Below, one piece after another: positions 1-55,313 of a stretch of 64,000 bases of DNA. The DNA lies in contig VWPU01018931.1 in assembly GCA_013398955.1 (NCBI GenBank), positions 31,137 through 95,136 of the forward strand. The letters are read 5' to 3'. Origin of the DNA: Callaeas wilsoni. Its lineage: Eukaryota; Chordata; Aves; Passeriformes; Callaeidae. A model generated the notes under the pieces. The model made no database searches, had not been told where the DNA came from, and saw only the letters and a program-made list of their open reading frames with translations. The position numbers and the translations under genes were made by a program. Within the stretch, counting starts at the first letter, position 1; each line of letters starts with the position of its first letter.

Positions 1-2283
1 TCTTGTGTCATTCCACACGTTTCCTGCTTCCCCTGTGTGCCTTCAGCCCCTCTCTCACTGGCCTCTCTCCCTCCTGTGGCACCAATCTCCAGAAGGGGGG
101 CAGAGCAGATGGATGCCTTTCCCATTGTGGCTGTCACCTGTAGTTTTCTTTCTGCTTTGAGCTGTTACTATTAATGCTTTGTTGATGTGTATGTACGTTT
201 GTGTACATTTAAAGTATTAGGATAGTGCTTACCTTAGGAGAAAAAATAAGCTGCTAATTGCTAATGAAAGAGTATTTTAAGAAGTCTGGCCTCAGAATGC
301 TTTTAAGGGTTTGGTATACCAGTAGGTCCTTATTGTCTTGGGGTGACAGACAAGTTTTTGTGAAAGACTTCTTCAAAAATATGGTATGTTACATTTTCCA
401 ACTACCAGGCAGACAAGAAAGAAAGTAGTTTGATGTGCGTTAGAGTAATTTAAGTCAAAATTGTGCTTCTTTCAAGTAGTCTTCTTGCAGAGTCAATGTC
501 TCATAATTCATAAATATATGTTGGTAGCTTTTTCTTCTAGGGTGAATCACTCTTAATAGGAATGTCATCTATTTATTACAGTACTTTGTGATGCTGATAG
601 TCTTTGGGTTTCTTCCTCCCCCTCAGCCTTAGTTACTTAGGACAAATCTGCCTTTGTGGGTTTCTAACTTGTATGGGCTCCTTCAGTGCCTGTAAGAAAG
701 TTGGTTGTTGAGTTAAATCTCACAATAAAGCTTTAAAGGGGCAATTTTATAGAGAGTCTTATTTATCTGAAGCCATTGGAGGTTGCAGCACACCATTTGG
801 TTGAAGTAGAAGCTGCTATGCTTTTATGAAAGAAGTAGCAGCTAAAAAGTCCTGTTTAAGTAGTTACAGTGGGAGATATTTTTTCAGAGTGCAAGCTTCT
901 GAGGAGTGTTGCATTCACTGAAAGGCAGAATAGCTTTTGTAGGTGTTCTGTGCTGGAGATTTTTTAGTATCCGTGTTCATGAGCATTTTGGGCTGCTCAG
1001 TAAATCTGCAGAGAAAGTGAGGTTGCTCAATGCAGCTGGCAATGTATTATTTGGCCAGGGAATGAGGCTTCTCTCATATTGTCTTCATGTTGTTATATGA
1101 CATGCTAAGGAAGACCAAGAAGTACAAACTTTGAAAATCCTTAATCTAATTTTTTTGTTATGTGTGTTCACTGAAATACAAGTGGTAACTAAAATGCACA
1201 GAATTGAAGAAAAAGTAACTGATTTCTCCTTTAATTGTAAGGCTACTGAAATTAAAAGCCTGGTTTTCCTTTTGGTACGAGAGGTCCAGACAGGTGTTTT
1301 TGCTTGATTGTATCTGACACACAGTTTATGGAATAGCTGACATTCCCTGGCCAAAGAGCTTGCGCTCTGAAATGGATACAAAATAAAGGGGTAATTGTAA
1401 CTTGCAAGAACTTTCAAGTATAGTGAGTTATGTTATGTTAACCAAAAGCAAGTTATTCTTAAAAAACCCCAGCAAAACAACAACCGCAAACAATAAAATC
1501 CACCACACAACAAAAACACCACTTCTGGCAAAGGGTGTGCTTGGCTGAGCTACCTGAGAAAGGGGACACTGAAGGAAAACTGTAAGGACGTAAGAGAAAG
1601 GAGTCTAGACTTGGAAGCAGAAGGGAAAAGGCTCAGTGCAGCATCACCAGCCAGGACAACTGGGGAAAAGTGTCCAGCCAGAAGGAACACTGAGGTCCCA
1701 GCAGTGTGGCTGTGCCAGGCAGACACTGTCTCCTGTCAAGTACTTGGAGCTCCTCAGGTGAAGGGTAGGACCTGGCTGTGATCTGTAGGTGACAACCAGA
1801 GTGGTGCTGGGGCCGAGTCCTGTGAAGCAAACAGCTGTCCCACTTTCACCCCCTGTTTAGGCACCACCCTCCAGATCTGCAACTTCATATCCTTCCTTCA
1901 CTGCTGCTCCTGCCTGCCAGAAGCGGCTCCAGCAGCCTGCTCTTGGCAGGGTTTCCTTCCAGGACACGTGAATATAGGCATCTCTAGGCTGGGCTGGGTG
2001 GAGACTGCTCATCTGTACAATCCTGGGACTAGAGGAATGGTGTGGGGAGTGGGGGGAGCAGCCTGCAGAGCTCTGATCTTGTCAAGCCCAAGAGCCTGGG
2101 ACAGGGTGGTTCTGCTGCAGCCCCTCTGACTTGTGTGCAGTTAGCAGGTGTCCGTGTCTCCAGAAACTTTCCCAGAAACTTTCCCATCTTAAGTCAAGTG
2201 TGGGTGCAAGATGCAGCTGCCTTTCCCAGCCCACTGCAGGAGGAGTTCCTGTCAACCTTCTTGTTTGTTTTGTGTTTTTGCAG
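1..2283 (+). other. EZH2 intron (3' portion) upstream of the first visible exon
   Basis: No EZH2 exon is recognisable here, so this is the right part of the intron that precedes the 41-nt exon. It is AT-rich to about 1500 and more GC-rich from about 1630 to 2280. It contains a small direct duplication of about 13 bp at 2161-2186. I saw no identifiable mobile element. The acceptor at 2282-2283 is preceded by a T-rich tract. Confidence 0.75.
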
Positions 2284-7623
<5,340 letters not shown>

Positions 7624-7699
7624 CACCAGCTACCTCTTCTTTTAAACAAACAGCTGCCTTATCTTCAGGAATTTCTAGTACTGTGGGCAATTTTAGAAA

Positions 7700-7705
7700 A
7701 ATAAA
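7700..7705 (+). terminator. Candidate proximal poly(A) signal of EZH2
   Basis: AATAAA about 77 nt after the stop. It could give a very short 3' UTR; use cannot be judged from sequence alone. Confidence 0.4.
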
Positions 7706-7867
7706 AATGATGCAATTTGAAATTCTGTATTTGCAAAGTACTGTAACAGTAATTTATAGTAACAAATTTTAAAAAACCCAACTTTTTATTGCCTTCTCAC
7801 CAGCTGCAAAGTGTTTTGTACCTATGAACTTTTGCAATAATGTGGTGTGGTACATTTTTCAACCTTG

Positions 7868-7873
7868 AATAAA
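7868..7873 (+). terminator. Candidate main poly(A) signal of EZH2
   Basis: AATAAA about 245 nt after the stop, followed by a T-rich stretch at about 7885-7895 that could act as the downstream element. Confidence 0.65.
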
Positions 7874-7890
7874 GGATACTTGAACTTCTT

Positions 7891-9960
7891 CATTTTTACT
7901 GGAACTGACTTGGAATTTTGTGTCAGCCCCTCGAGGAAGCAGTGTGAATTTGACTTGTAATTGCTGCACAAAGGCAGCTCCATACTTGTCTCCTTCTGTT
8001 ACTGCTCCTTGGGTCACATTTAATACCAGTGTGAAGATGCAAGCGGTGTAGATGGCAGTCAGGTGATCGTGGTGCTGCAGTGCCTGAGACAGGTGTGGTC
8101 TTGCAGCTTCTCTGCGCCCTTGGCATGCAGATACATCCATGTTCTCTGGAGTAATGGCTGCAGCCCAGAAACTCCTACAAGGGCCAGAGTAGCTGTGATT
8201 TCTGTGACAAACTACTCTCAAGACAAAGCTGTGCTACAAGGTGCCCTTGCTGTGGCTTCTCTGAAGTACCAATCTGAATGATGAATACAACAGTAATTAC
8301 ACATACATTAAAAAATTAAGAGATGCACAAGAGAAATGTATAGTTTTTATCCAGAAACATTTAGATTGGAGCTAGGTATCTGTTTGGGTCTTGTACAGGG
8401 CTGCCACAGTTACTGCTTACATGCCAGCAGATTGTGAACTCTGCAGCCTCTTGCAAGGCAGAACACAATGCTCTGGTCAAATCAGCTGGAGTGGGAGTGC
8501 AGGCACAGGGTGGCATCACTGCCAAACTGAGTCCATGAAATCCAGTCCACGGTGACCATTTACCTGCTGCACTGAGGGGGCTCCAACCGTGGGGCTGAGT
8601 TCAGCTCTTCCTGCTTCCACACTCCACGTACAGCAGGCAGCTGCCACATGCCCTCCACCTTGGTGGTGGCCCAAGTAAGAACTAAGAGTTCATGAGGAAA
8701 AGACCAGTAAAAACCTGATTTTCTCCCTGCTTGGGTAGAGCACAGCTCCTGGTCTGGAGCTGGATGCACAGTACACAAAGCATTGCTTTAACCAGCCCAG
8801 GGCTTTGAAAGGCGGCTCAGAGCAGGTAATTTCTGGCCTTCCAACTAAGAAAGGAATTCAGCCTGCTTCTTTGTCATCATCTCACATCCCGCTACAAAAA
8901 TCTATTAGCCCAGAACTTTCTGCAAGAAGGGTTTACAAAAACAATACAGCATCCTTAAAAAAAAAATGTAAAAATTTAAGAGGCATTACAAGCTCCACTC
9001 TCCTAAACTTCCAAAAGCAACTTTAAAACTGAGCAGCAAGATGCTTGTAGTGCCCATAATGGCAATCTTTAGCTCTTTCAGAACAGAAAGAGCAAGCACA
9101 CAAAATCTCAAGTGCAGATGACATCCCTCCCTTTTTCCAAATCAGTTTGGATCACATCTAGTACTGCTCAATAATATTTTTTTAAACCCAAAGTTCAACT
9201 GTAACCATTTGTTTCCCTCAAGAGAAAAACAGTAGCCACAAAACCTGGCTCCTTTCCTGCGAGAAGAAACACTGAACAAATCACAATTTCCATAAAGGGT
9301 AAAATGGCTACAGAGGTTAAGTTATTTTCACCATCAAGATTAGAAAATATAGATTACCAAAAATACGGCCTGTGAGGACAGCAGCATTTTGCTTGTAGCA
9401 TGTGGAAAGCCAATACTCATTTCCTAAAATGTGAGAAGAAGGGAATGGAGCCTGGTCAATCAAGGTATGGGTAGTAACACTCGAAAGTATTTTAATTCCC
9501 ATCACAGGTTGCATTTAATGGGAATTAATCTTTAGGAACACACTCAATTTTCTGCTCTAGTCAAAGAAATGGGCAGCCTAAACCTCCTTTATTCCAGGCA
9601 GCATTTATGCAAGTGTGATGTACTTTATAGCACAATGAGCAATATTAAAACCAGCTCCAATTTCAGATGACCAAGCATTGCCACATATATTCTGAGTATT
9701 TTCTGTTCTGCATAGCTTGTGAAATCATCACAGATACCTTTTATTTTCAAAGCCCAGGCATTTCCTCTTCAAAAAGAAATAACATGCACAGATAATGATA
9801 GATGACAATATCTTCAGAGAACAAAATGTTCTTAAAGCACCAGAAAATGTGGAGGAAAAGCAAAACGAATTTCTAATAGCTTTCATAACCATTATACCTT
9901 TTATTTACATTTAGAAAGATAAGTCATGAAACTTAAAACAATAAAACCAAATGCAACTTG
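7891..9960. other. Intergenic spacer between convergent EZH2 and CUL1
   Basis: About 2 kb separates the two 3' ends. No exon, RNA gene or recognisable transposon was seen. Short open frames here lack any familiar protein sequence. The minus-strand AATAAA motifs at 9588-9593, 9740-9745 and 9900-9905 could be distal poly(A) signals of CUL1. Confidence 0.6.
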
Positions 9961-9964
9961 TACA

Positions 9965-10429
9965 GAAATCTTTTAATTTTTTTTTATTATTTATCACACA
10001 TTAAAAAATGAAACACACTATACAAATGGTTTTTCATAGCAGATTACACATGGGTCCATTCAGACTTGCTCTCCAAGTGCTGCCAACATGTATAAGTGCT
10101 GCCTGTGATGGCAGCTGTTTATCATATAGCCAATGTATTGATTTAAATGCAGTAGCATGCAACCCTTAAACGAGAAGGGTCTGATTCCTTTCTGTTCTTA
10201 AATTAGGTTAAATGGCATTGGTGTCCATATTTACATACTTGAAATGTATCAATCCTGAGCAGTTCTGATGTAAATCTGAGACTGGCTGATGGAGTCCTGG
10301 TCTCAGTCATTAAAAAGGGAGGTCCAAATGGCAGCAGGGTGGCTGCTATGAAGTTCTGTCGCTTTCATTCTTTCCATCACATACCTACTCGCTGAGTGTC
10401 ATACAGTCAGGTAATTGCTAATAAAAATG
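9965..10429 (-). other. CUL1: CUL1 3' UTR (end approximate)
   Basis: Runs leftward from the TAA at 10430-10432 to an inferred cleavage site just past the minus-strand AATAAA at 9983-9988. The length of about 460 nt is inference; more distal signals exist. Confidence 0.55.
9983..9988 (-). terminator. Candidate poly(A) signal of CUL1
   Basis: TTTATT on the plus strand, AATAAA on the CUL1 strand, with an ATTAAA variant beside it at 9972-9977. It is the first clear signal after the stop. Confidence 0.55.
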
Positions 10430-47262
<36,833 letters not shown>

Positions 47263-47267
47263 TAGAA

Positions 47268-47285
47268 TCACAAATCAAGTAACAT
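47268..47285 (-). other. Short upstream ORF in CUL1 leader
   Basis: ATG at 47285 opens five codons (MLLDL) and stops at TGA, about 60 nt upstream of the CUL1 start. The -3 base is A. Its function is untested. Confidence 0.55.
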
Positions 47286-48356
47286 TCTAAACTCAGTTGC
47301 AGCAACTCAGCGAGATATTCTTTACACACAAAAAGTGATGTTTCCCAGGAAGATAACCTGGAATAGGAAAAGAAAACATACACATTATATGACAGTCTAA
47401 ATTTATCCACATTAAAGATACAAAATTTATTATTTCATTGAAACATTGGCATTTACACAGATGAGAAATCCATCATGAGATGTGAAATACCAAGATCAAG
47501 GAACATAATCTTGCAGTTCAGCAATTCACTACAAAATGAGACAGTACCCAAAGCTATATAGAGGCTGTAGGTACTTAGATCAGCGCAGCTGACAACAAAA
47601 CCCCAATGCTAACAACAAAACATAACAGTAAAAACCTTTCCGAGCAGCAGACACCATTTACCAACAAGTGTTTCCTTCTCATTCAACATTAGCACTCCAG
47701 TACTTCCGAGCAACTCTGGGTTCTGTGGTAGCTCATTGTTTCACAAAAATCCTGATGGGTATCAAAGATTAACCAGAAGATACTACAAATAACTTTTTCT
47801 TCAGTTATCAATAACTCTTCCAGACTTGAGATTCTATTACTAGTAACCTGAAGGCCAAGGCATTTTGGAAGCAGAGAATTTTTCTATCTGGCAAGTATAT
47901 GCTTACATTCATTTCTTTGCTAAGTAGAAGAACACCACTTCCTTCAATGTCATTTTACCAGCAAGAGAACATACAGTCAATAATGATGGGAAGAATGAAC
48001 TACTAATAGGAGTACACAGAATAAATATTGAATGAATTGTGAATGAAACAATTAGAAAGTAAGAAAATGCACTATTCCCATGAGTTTTAAGTGCACAAAG
48101 CTCAGGACATAGTGAAAAGATGGCTACCAATTCATTAGCCTCGTGATATGAGGGAGAAGGAACACATTCACCTGGAAAGGCCCACTGAAATCATCAAGCA
48201 GAGAAGATACATTTTCACACAAGTCCATAAAAAATATTTTTATGATTTTAACATGTCTTATCCTCCACAGCAACAAAATTAAGAATATATAAAAAATGTC
48301 AATGTAAAAAATTATCCCACAAATAAGAGCTGTACTTAGTCAGGATCAACTTAATC

Positions 48357-48695
48357 CTACTGCAGTCTTTCCATTCATATAGGGAGCTTATAAAAAAGAT
48401 GGAGAAAGACTTTTTACTAGCAACTGTAGTGACAGGAGAAGGGTCAATGGTTTTAAATTAAAAGAGGGTAGATTTAGAGTGGATATAAGGAAGAAATTCT
48501 TTCCTGTGAGGGTAGTGGTGAGACACTGGAACAGGTTGCCCGGAGAAGTTGCAGATCCCTGATGCTGGCAATGTTTAAGGCCATACTGAAAGGAGCTTTG
48601 AGCAATCTGATCTAGTAGAAGGTGTCCCTGCCCAAGACAAGGAGTCTGGACTAGATAATCCCTTTCAGTCCAAACCACTCTGTCGTTCTGCACCC
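48357..48695 (+). mobile_element. CR1 LINE 3'-end fragment
   Basis: Plus-strand CR1: GGGAGCTTATAAAAAAGATG, then TTAAAAGAGGGTAGATTTAG, GGAAGAAATTCTTTCCTGTG, ACTGGAACAGGTTGCCCGG and a 3' end near CTCTGTCGTTCTGC. It is antisense to CUL1, inside intron 1. Confidence 0.92.
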
Positions 48696-51600
48696 TAGAG
48701 CTCATTGACTGGAATACTCAAACCACAGTGAAACATTATGATTTTCCATTCTTCCATAGGCAATATAGCTTTACGATAAACCTGTCATCCAAGGCTCATA
48801 AAACCCTACCATAATTTCAAGAATAGTATAGGCTGAGACCAGATAAATTCTATTATTTGTTCTTGACCTCTGAGCAGCAGAAAATAAAATATATTCCTTC
48901 AGGACCTATAGTTAAGTCATAGGTCATTTGTCACAGTCACTTCTAGGCTATTCCATGTTCCACTCCAGGCTTCACAGAGTTTTGAAGATTAAGTATTCTG
49001 TTACACCCTCCTCGACCTCCACTCAATTATCTGAAGTTCTCGTCCGCCTTTTCTCCTGGACCCTAAAAAGACCAGCTGAGATAGAGACATTTTTTCATTC
49101 TTTTCAGTCAATGACTGTCTTACTACAGTAACACAGAAATTACCACTGCTCACAGTCCTTTGCTTCCCCATCATCCATATGCACTTAAATCTCAAGCTCT
49201 AAGTAAAAACACCAAGAAGTATTTTCATTATGTCAGTCTCAGCAACAAGTAATGTCTCATTTTAATCTGACATTCAACTGCTTATGTAGCTAATTTTCTT
49301 TTTTACAGGGGTAACAGTTACTCAGAGGATTAGGTGGAAAAGCAAGAATTCAATCAATATGAATCTTAGAAAACACACACCTAAAATTCAACCCTGCCAT
49401 TTTTGTTTCTCTAATTACAGCAAGCTAGTTATTAAAGACACATGACAATCACGCATCATAATGCTGAAGTGCAATCTAGATCACACCTTGCTTGTATTTA
49501 ACTTTTTTAATTTCTGGAAATCGAACCTGCTGCAGTACTACTGATAATGGACTTTCAGGACTGAGCAACAAAAGCCAGGAAGAACAAAGGTCCACGAGTG
49601 GCCATTCACCTCCACCGCGGGAAATACTCTGTGCATGTTACACACCCACAGTCTTGGACTATGATCCTAAGTCAGCACTGCAACAAAAGCAAGAAAATTA
49701 ATTCAATGTCTACAATCCAGGAGAGCAGAAACACTATGATTTCTTAAATCTGGTACTATCTGAACTCTCCACAGAACAAGAGATGACATGGTTCTGAATC
49801 TGCAACCCCACGACAACTGCAGTATGTGTAAGAATTAACTGACTGTCACTCTCTTATTAATCTGCCAATAGCAAGCAGCCTGGGGTTAGAGTGCATTTGT
49901 GTAAAAACACTTTGGTGTACCTAATGCAAAATACTTCATTGCTGTAAAAGAGCTTCTAACAAAAGGCCAACCCCTTGCTAGCTAGCAGAAAGCATAACCA
50001 GCAGATGCTTAGTTTCCCCCTCAATGATAATGGAAATATTTAACTCTCTTTTCTAATTAAACATCTCCTAGTTTTTATGCACCCTGGTGCATCTACGAAT
50101 ACTACCTTTTCCCAGAATCTTTTCAGCTCAAGGTGTTCCTCATTCACACTGTATTAATCTTCCCTCCCCTTCTCCTAGAGTAAACCTCTGTATTTAAGTC
50201 AGGATGTAGTTATTAAAAACAACGCTATGAAAAATAACTTAATTTTGGGTTTTATTTTCTCATGCAGTCCACTACATAAAAATACTCTTTATAAGTCATA
50301 ATTCCACTGCAGTTGACACTACCTCACTGTCCTCTGGTTGGTTTCCAACTTGAATTTTGCAATTAAACACATGAATACAGAATGACAGTACTATCTCGCT
50401 AAGTTCTAGACTCAAACAATTTACTTCTTCCAGTTAATTACTATTTAACAATCAGAAAATAGAGCAATAGATGAATAATTCTAAAAGCTACTATTAATTT
50501 TTTTGCAGATTTATTCATGGGCAGAAAAACTGAAAGGTAACTATTAATATATTACTTTAACAGGAGAAAAGTTTCAATACATAAGAATACTTTAACTACA
50601 AAAGCATATTTATGAAAACTGTTCGTACTTAGGGGTTAAACTAAACTATGGTATTAAATTTATAGAAAGAGCAGGGGTAACACAAGGCTATGTTACTTGG
50701 CACAGTTGTTATTATACACAAACATGTGAAATTCTATTTCATGTGAAAAGTGCTATTATTCTGATTCACACACAGAAAAGCCTTTCCTAGGCAAACAATT
50801 CTTAAAGGTCAAATCGAGTTCACAGGAGTTACACTGCATCTCTTCACCCAACATCCCAATTGCTAAAAAGAGGGAGAAAGAGTTCCTAAGCCAGATTTCT
50901 CAGTGCCCAGCTGCCTGAATTAAAACCTCACCACTAAGTCATGACCTTTAAATCAGTGAGATCTCTCCCTTGCAAAGTACTCTTGGCAGGACTACGCAAA
51001 AGCTGGTCTTGAACTGACCATCACCGCGCTTTCTCGCCCAAACAGATCAGACTCGCTGCTGACCTGCTTCAAGGATAAAACCAGCTGCCTGAGTTGCAAC
51101 ATCCACTCTGCAGCTTTGGACCAGAGAACCCAGACTTCCTTATAGCTTCAGGAACAGTTGTATTTGCATGAGAAATACTACCCCTGCAGTTTCCAGACAA
51201 TATATGCACAATTTGATGCAGCAGTATGACAGTGTTCAATGCCAGCCAATCTTTCAACCCTGCACTCAAGTACTGTAATTAAAACAGTCTAAACACAAGG
51301 AGGTAACACTTCGACCAAAACTTTAAAACAGCCTTGAAGGTCTTAAATGTTACTCCCTCTTTTTCATTACTTGGGGACGTCAAGATAGATAAACCTCATA
51401 TGCAAAGAAACACATTGCATTAGAAAACACTGGGTTTGTTTTTATGGATAATCTAATAATAAAAAGTATTTTTTTAGACATCCCACCTCTGATAGAAATG
51501 ATGAAGGCCAGAAGCAGCCTTCAGGAAAATGTCAAAGTTAACTCTGCTTTTATCTCAAAAACATAATAAATCCCACCAGATTTTCAGCATCCCAAGCCAT

Positions 51601-52841
51601 CTGCTGAAGCGAATACCTAATTTTTACATCCTAACACAATACAACTTTTAGAGTTACAGCTCCAAGGCCTGTGCATCACCTGTTGCTCTCCCACAACCCC
51701 TTATTTCTAAATTACATATTTCAAGATCATTTACTTGAGTAATTACAGATAGAATTTGAACTTGTCAGCTCCTTGCACAGTAAGAACTTCTAGGTTCAGA
51801 GCAAGGTTTCCCAGCTGATGCAAGAGCCCAGATAGCATTGTTTTAAAGACGCAATAAAGAGGCACAATCTCTAGACTTATTTTATCTCTTGTCTAATTTC
51901 AAATATGAGAACATTGTTGTCATGTCTAATAGCATGAGTTTAAAGTGACCAGATTTAATCATACTAAACCCAAACCTATTTGGGAAGAGAAGTAAGTTTC
52001 ACTAATACGCTTATGGTGGAATGAATAAGTCACTAAGAATAAGTTTAAAGACCTTCAGCATTATGACTTTTCCAAAGTTTACAAGTCTGTGTATAAAAGT
52101 CAGAATTTCACCTCAGTACATTTTCTAAAACTGAATTCTCCAGTTCTCCAGTAACAAGAGTACAGTACTAGTTCATTTGGACAGAGGCTGCAGGTTGGTA
52201 TCTTTTGTAAAAATTGGTGCAGTGACCATACTCACTTTAATGGCCACTAAAAGCAAAATATCAGCCCTCTGGGCTGAAAGAATAAACCATAATAAAAGTT
52301 TAATCTTTGGCTTGAAAAGTCAAGAAAAATGACTAAATTTAGTACAGTCACTCCCTTAAAAATGCAAGATGAAACTCCTCTTTCTGAACTCTTTTGTCCA
52401 CATTTTTCCAGCCCAACTCCTCTAACTTACTTTATTCTGCTCTCCCGTTGCTGTATTTCAGCAAGTCTGATCCAGGAAATTCAACAGATGCTCTTGTGTT
52501 CACCAAACAGCAATACTCAATAAAGTTTCCGACCATTTTTACTCCCTCAAAGTCTCTGGACTGAGCCAAGTGACTCAGCTTACCCAAGGTATTCAATACT
52601 GATTGAACATTGCATGACACAAGCACACAGGTATTTTCCAAAAACTGAAACAGAAGCACACTAAACACTACCTTTGGTCTAGCACAAGCTGTGTGCTTGT
52701 TCTTGTATTATTTTAAAAACAACTTAAAACATTGCATGCTATTTACACTCTAGCTGACAAATTTCGAAATGGCTATAGCTGAAGTGACCCTTAGGCATCA
52801 CCATATCAAAATATTTGGCAAGTTTTTGCCTTGCAATACCC

Positions 52842-52869
52842 ATAGGTGTACCCAAATAGGTACACCTAT
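52842..52869. repeat. Perfect inverted repeat (11-bp arms, 6-bp loop)
   Basis: ATAGGTGTACC, the loop CAAATA, then GGTACACCTAT. It can form a small hairpin or cruciform in CUL1 intron 1. No known binding site was recognised. Confidence 0.9.
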
Positions 52870-53169
52870 TTTTTCAGCATTAGGCTTGATACACAACATA
52901 TCAAAAAATAAACCAAACCCCTCAATTCAGTACTCATTTATCCTCTCTTATCAAACATGGACAGTTTCAGAGACAGGACACTGCCAATGATCCAGCCTAC
53001 AAATCAAACAGGCTTAAGATTATTCCTGAAGTCATGCAAACACCTTTTGAAAAAGGCATGCAAACGCTAAGTACAGAGTTAAGAACAATATACCTCTCTC
53101 CACTGCTGTGGAGTTAGCCTGTAAGACACAATCTACATGATTAATTAGATATAAGTGCTGGGAGCCTTA

Positions 53170-53229
53170 CATAAGTATATACTTGTGTACTTATATAGGT
53201 ATATACTTATATAAGTATGTAAGTATAAG
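53170..53229. repeat. AT-rich palindromic tract (ATAAGTATATAC units)
   Basis: Alternating ATAAGTATA and TATACTTAT phrases over 60 bp make several overlapping inverted repeats in CUL1 intron 1. Confidence 0.8.
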
Positions 53230-55313
53230 GTGGGGAGAGATTTAAAATTTGTTTGTTTTCACCTTTTACTTCTTTGCCTTTACAATTTATAAGCTATTTC
53301 TTTGAAATCTTTTCCAGGTTAAAAAATGCCTTGACTCCTAAAAGATGCAACGTCCATTCCAACACATATTTGTTTGATGGAACAGAAAGAGACAACAGAA
53401 ATAGTTCTATTTTGTCTCTATTATCACTTGCACTCACAATTTATGATTTCAAAGACACTTTTCATATCCATGTACCTGCAAATTAATTTTGTGTTTACTT
53501 GACTTCAGCTGAGGCTAGCATTATGAGCTCTAAACTGTAACATTGCTTAGTTTAGTCATGGTTCTGCACGCAACATTATACAGCACTCACATTTCTGTCC
53601 AGAATTATTTTAGGCCACTAAATATAAAGGCTATAAGCTAGGCAGACAGTTTATGCATTTCACATGACACAATCCTTAAAGCAAGACTAGAAGCAAGCAT
53701 AATGTCCGTAGCACTTCACATGCAACAAATGTGTAATTAATCAACATCTGGAGAATCTGCCCCTAGCAGACATTTTCACTGAGCCCCAGCAAAAAGATAC
53801 AACTATCGTAAAAAACAGTTATCAGTACCAGAAGAGAAATACTAGAATTTTTTTTTTCTTCATTTTCAATAAAGATATTTAACAGACAAATTACAAAAAT
53901 TACAGTGTTCAGTTCCTCTGTATTATTACACAATACTGAGTTACGTGTAGTGTGAAAAGCTTTAGCTCATCTTATTTTCAAGGGAGTTAAATTCAGTTCA
54001 TTATGAGAAAAGGCAGAGATGTATGCATGCATTCCTCCCTTCCAAAAGTTGTCTCTGGGTGGTAAAAAATTCTGTGCAGTATTTAAAAAAAAAAAAAAAG
54101 GAAAGAAGAGCAGAAGCAAGTATGAGTAATTTGGCAGTAATTTAAGACCAAGTTGTGTAAATTTGGTGTAAATTTTGGATGGTTATTGCTGTACCTCCCT
54201 AACGATGACTTCATTTAGGGCTTCAGTGTTCTCCCCACACCCTCTCCTCTGTTTTACAGCTCTGATCAATGATATCTAAAGCACTGTAATTAATACACTC
54301 CTACATTACTTCATGTGCCAATGATACAGTTGCCAGCTGAAAAAATAAAACAAAGCCTGGACATGTTCTTCACAGCTAGAAAGACTCTAAAATTCACTTT
54401 CATGTTCAAATTTAAACACGATATATGGAAGTAACTTGGAATTGCAGTTTTCACACTTTTCTTATTTACTTAAATTATTCATGATTGTGTTCACTAAAAG
54501 CCTTTTTCACAGACACGGTTTATCTGCATGCCTGAGTACAAGGATTTTTCTAAAATATCAGTAACTATTCCTCAGAAGAACACCGAGAAACTTGGAGTGT
54601 GCCACTTTTTCCCTTCTCTTTGCCTATTCTTTCACCAGCTGTTTAACAGTCTTTATTTCTTCCTTTCAGCTTTACCTTTGTCTTCCTTGAACAAATGATT
54701 TCAGCAGCTTTTGACAGGTATTTCCCTACAGTAATGCCATAGCTAATACAAAAAACCCAAACAACCCACACCAAACCCTAACATACACATGCTGCCTCAT
54801 AAACAAAGGCTAGATCTAGACTCAACAAGGTTTGCTGTTGTATTCTACACAAGCAAACTCTCCCTTTTGCAATTCCAGCCAAAGTAAACTTTGGTCAATA
54901 TTTAGAATCCCACCAACAATAAAAGTTTCAGGGTCGTTTTACTGCATCAACATCAAGTTGGAAAACAGTGTAAGGGGACTACATCCTTAAGTATTATACT
55001 GGTAAAACTTTTCAAGTTTTGCTTGGCCATATTCAGAGAGAGTTCACTTTGCTGTTGATGAAGTAATCCTTATGTACAAAGTCTGTAGATAAATGTCCTT
55101 TTTAACCTAAGGTCTTGCACATTCCTGTGTCAAAAACAGGATGCAGACCCTATAGTATTTTTCATCTAAGTCTGCAGTTAATATGCTTCATAGCTTCTTC
55201 AAACACTGATTATGCTCAGCTTCTACACCTTGGAAAAAGGAATGCTGCAGATCAGGAGAAGAACAAGTCAAGATATGGGTGCAATGAAGAGAAAGAAGAA
55301 AGTTTGACAGAAG

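Larger units (their letters stand above)
7624..7890 (+). other. EZH2: EZH2 3' UTR (end approximate)
   Basis: Runs from the stop codon to about 15-20 nt beyond the second AATAAA. It is AT-rich and about 265 nt long, similar in scale to the short human EZH2 3' UTR. The cleavage site is inferred. Confidence 0.7.
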
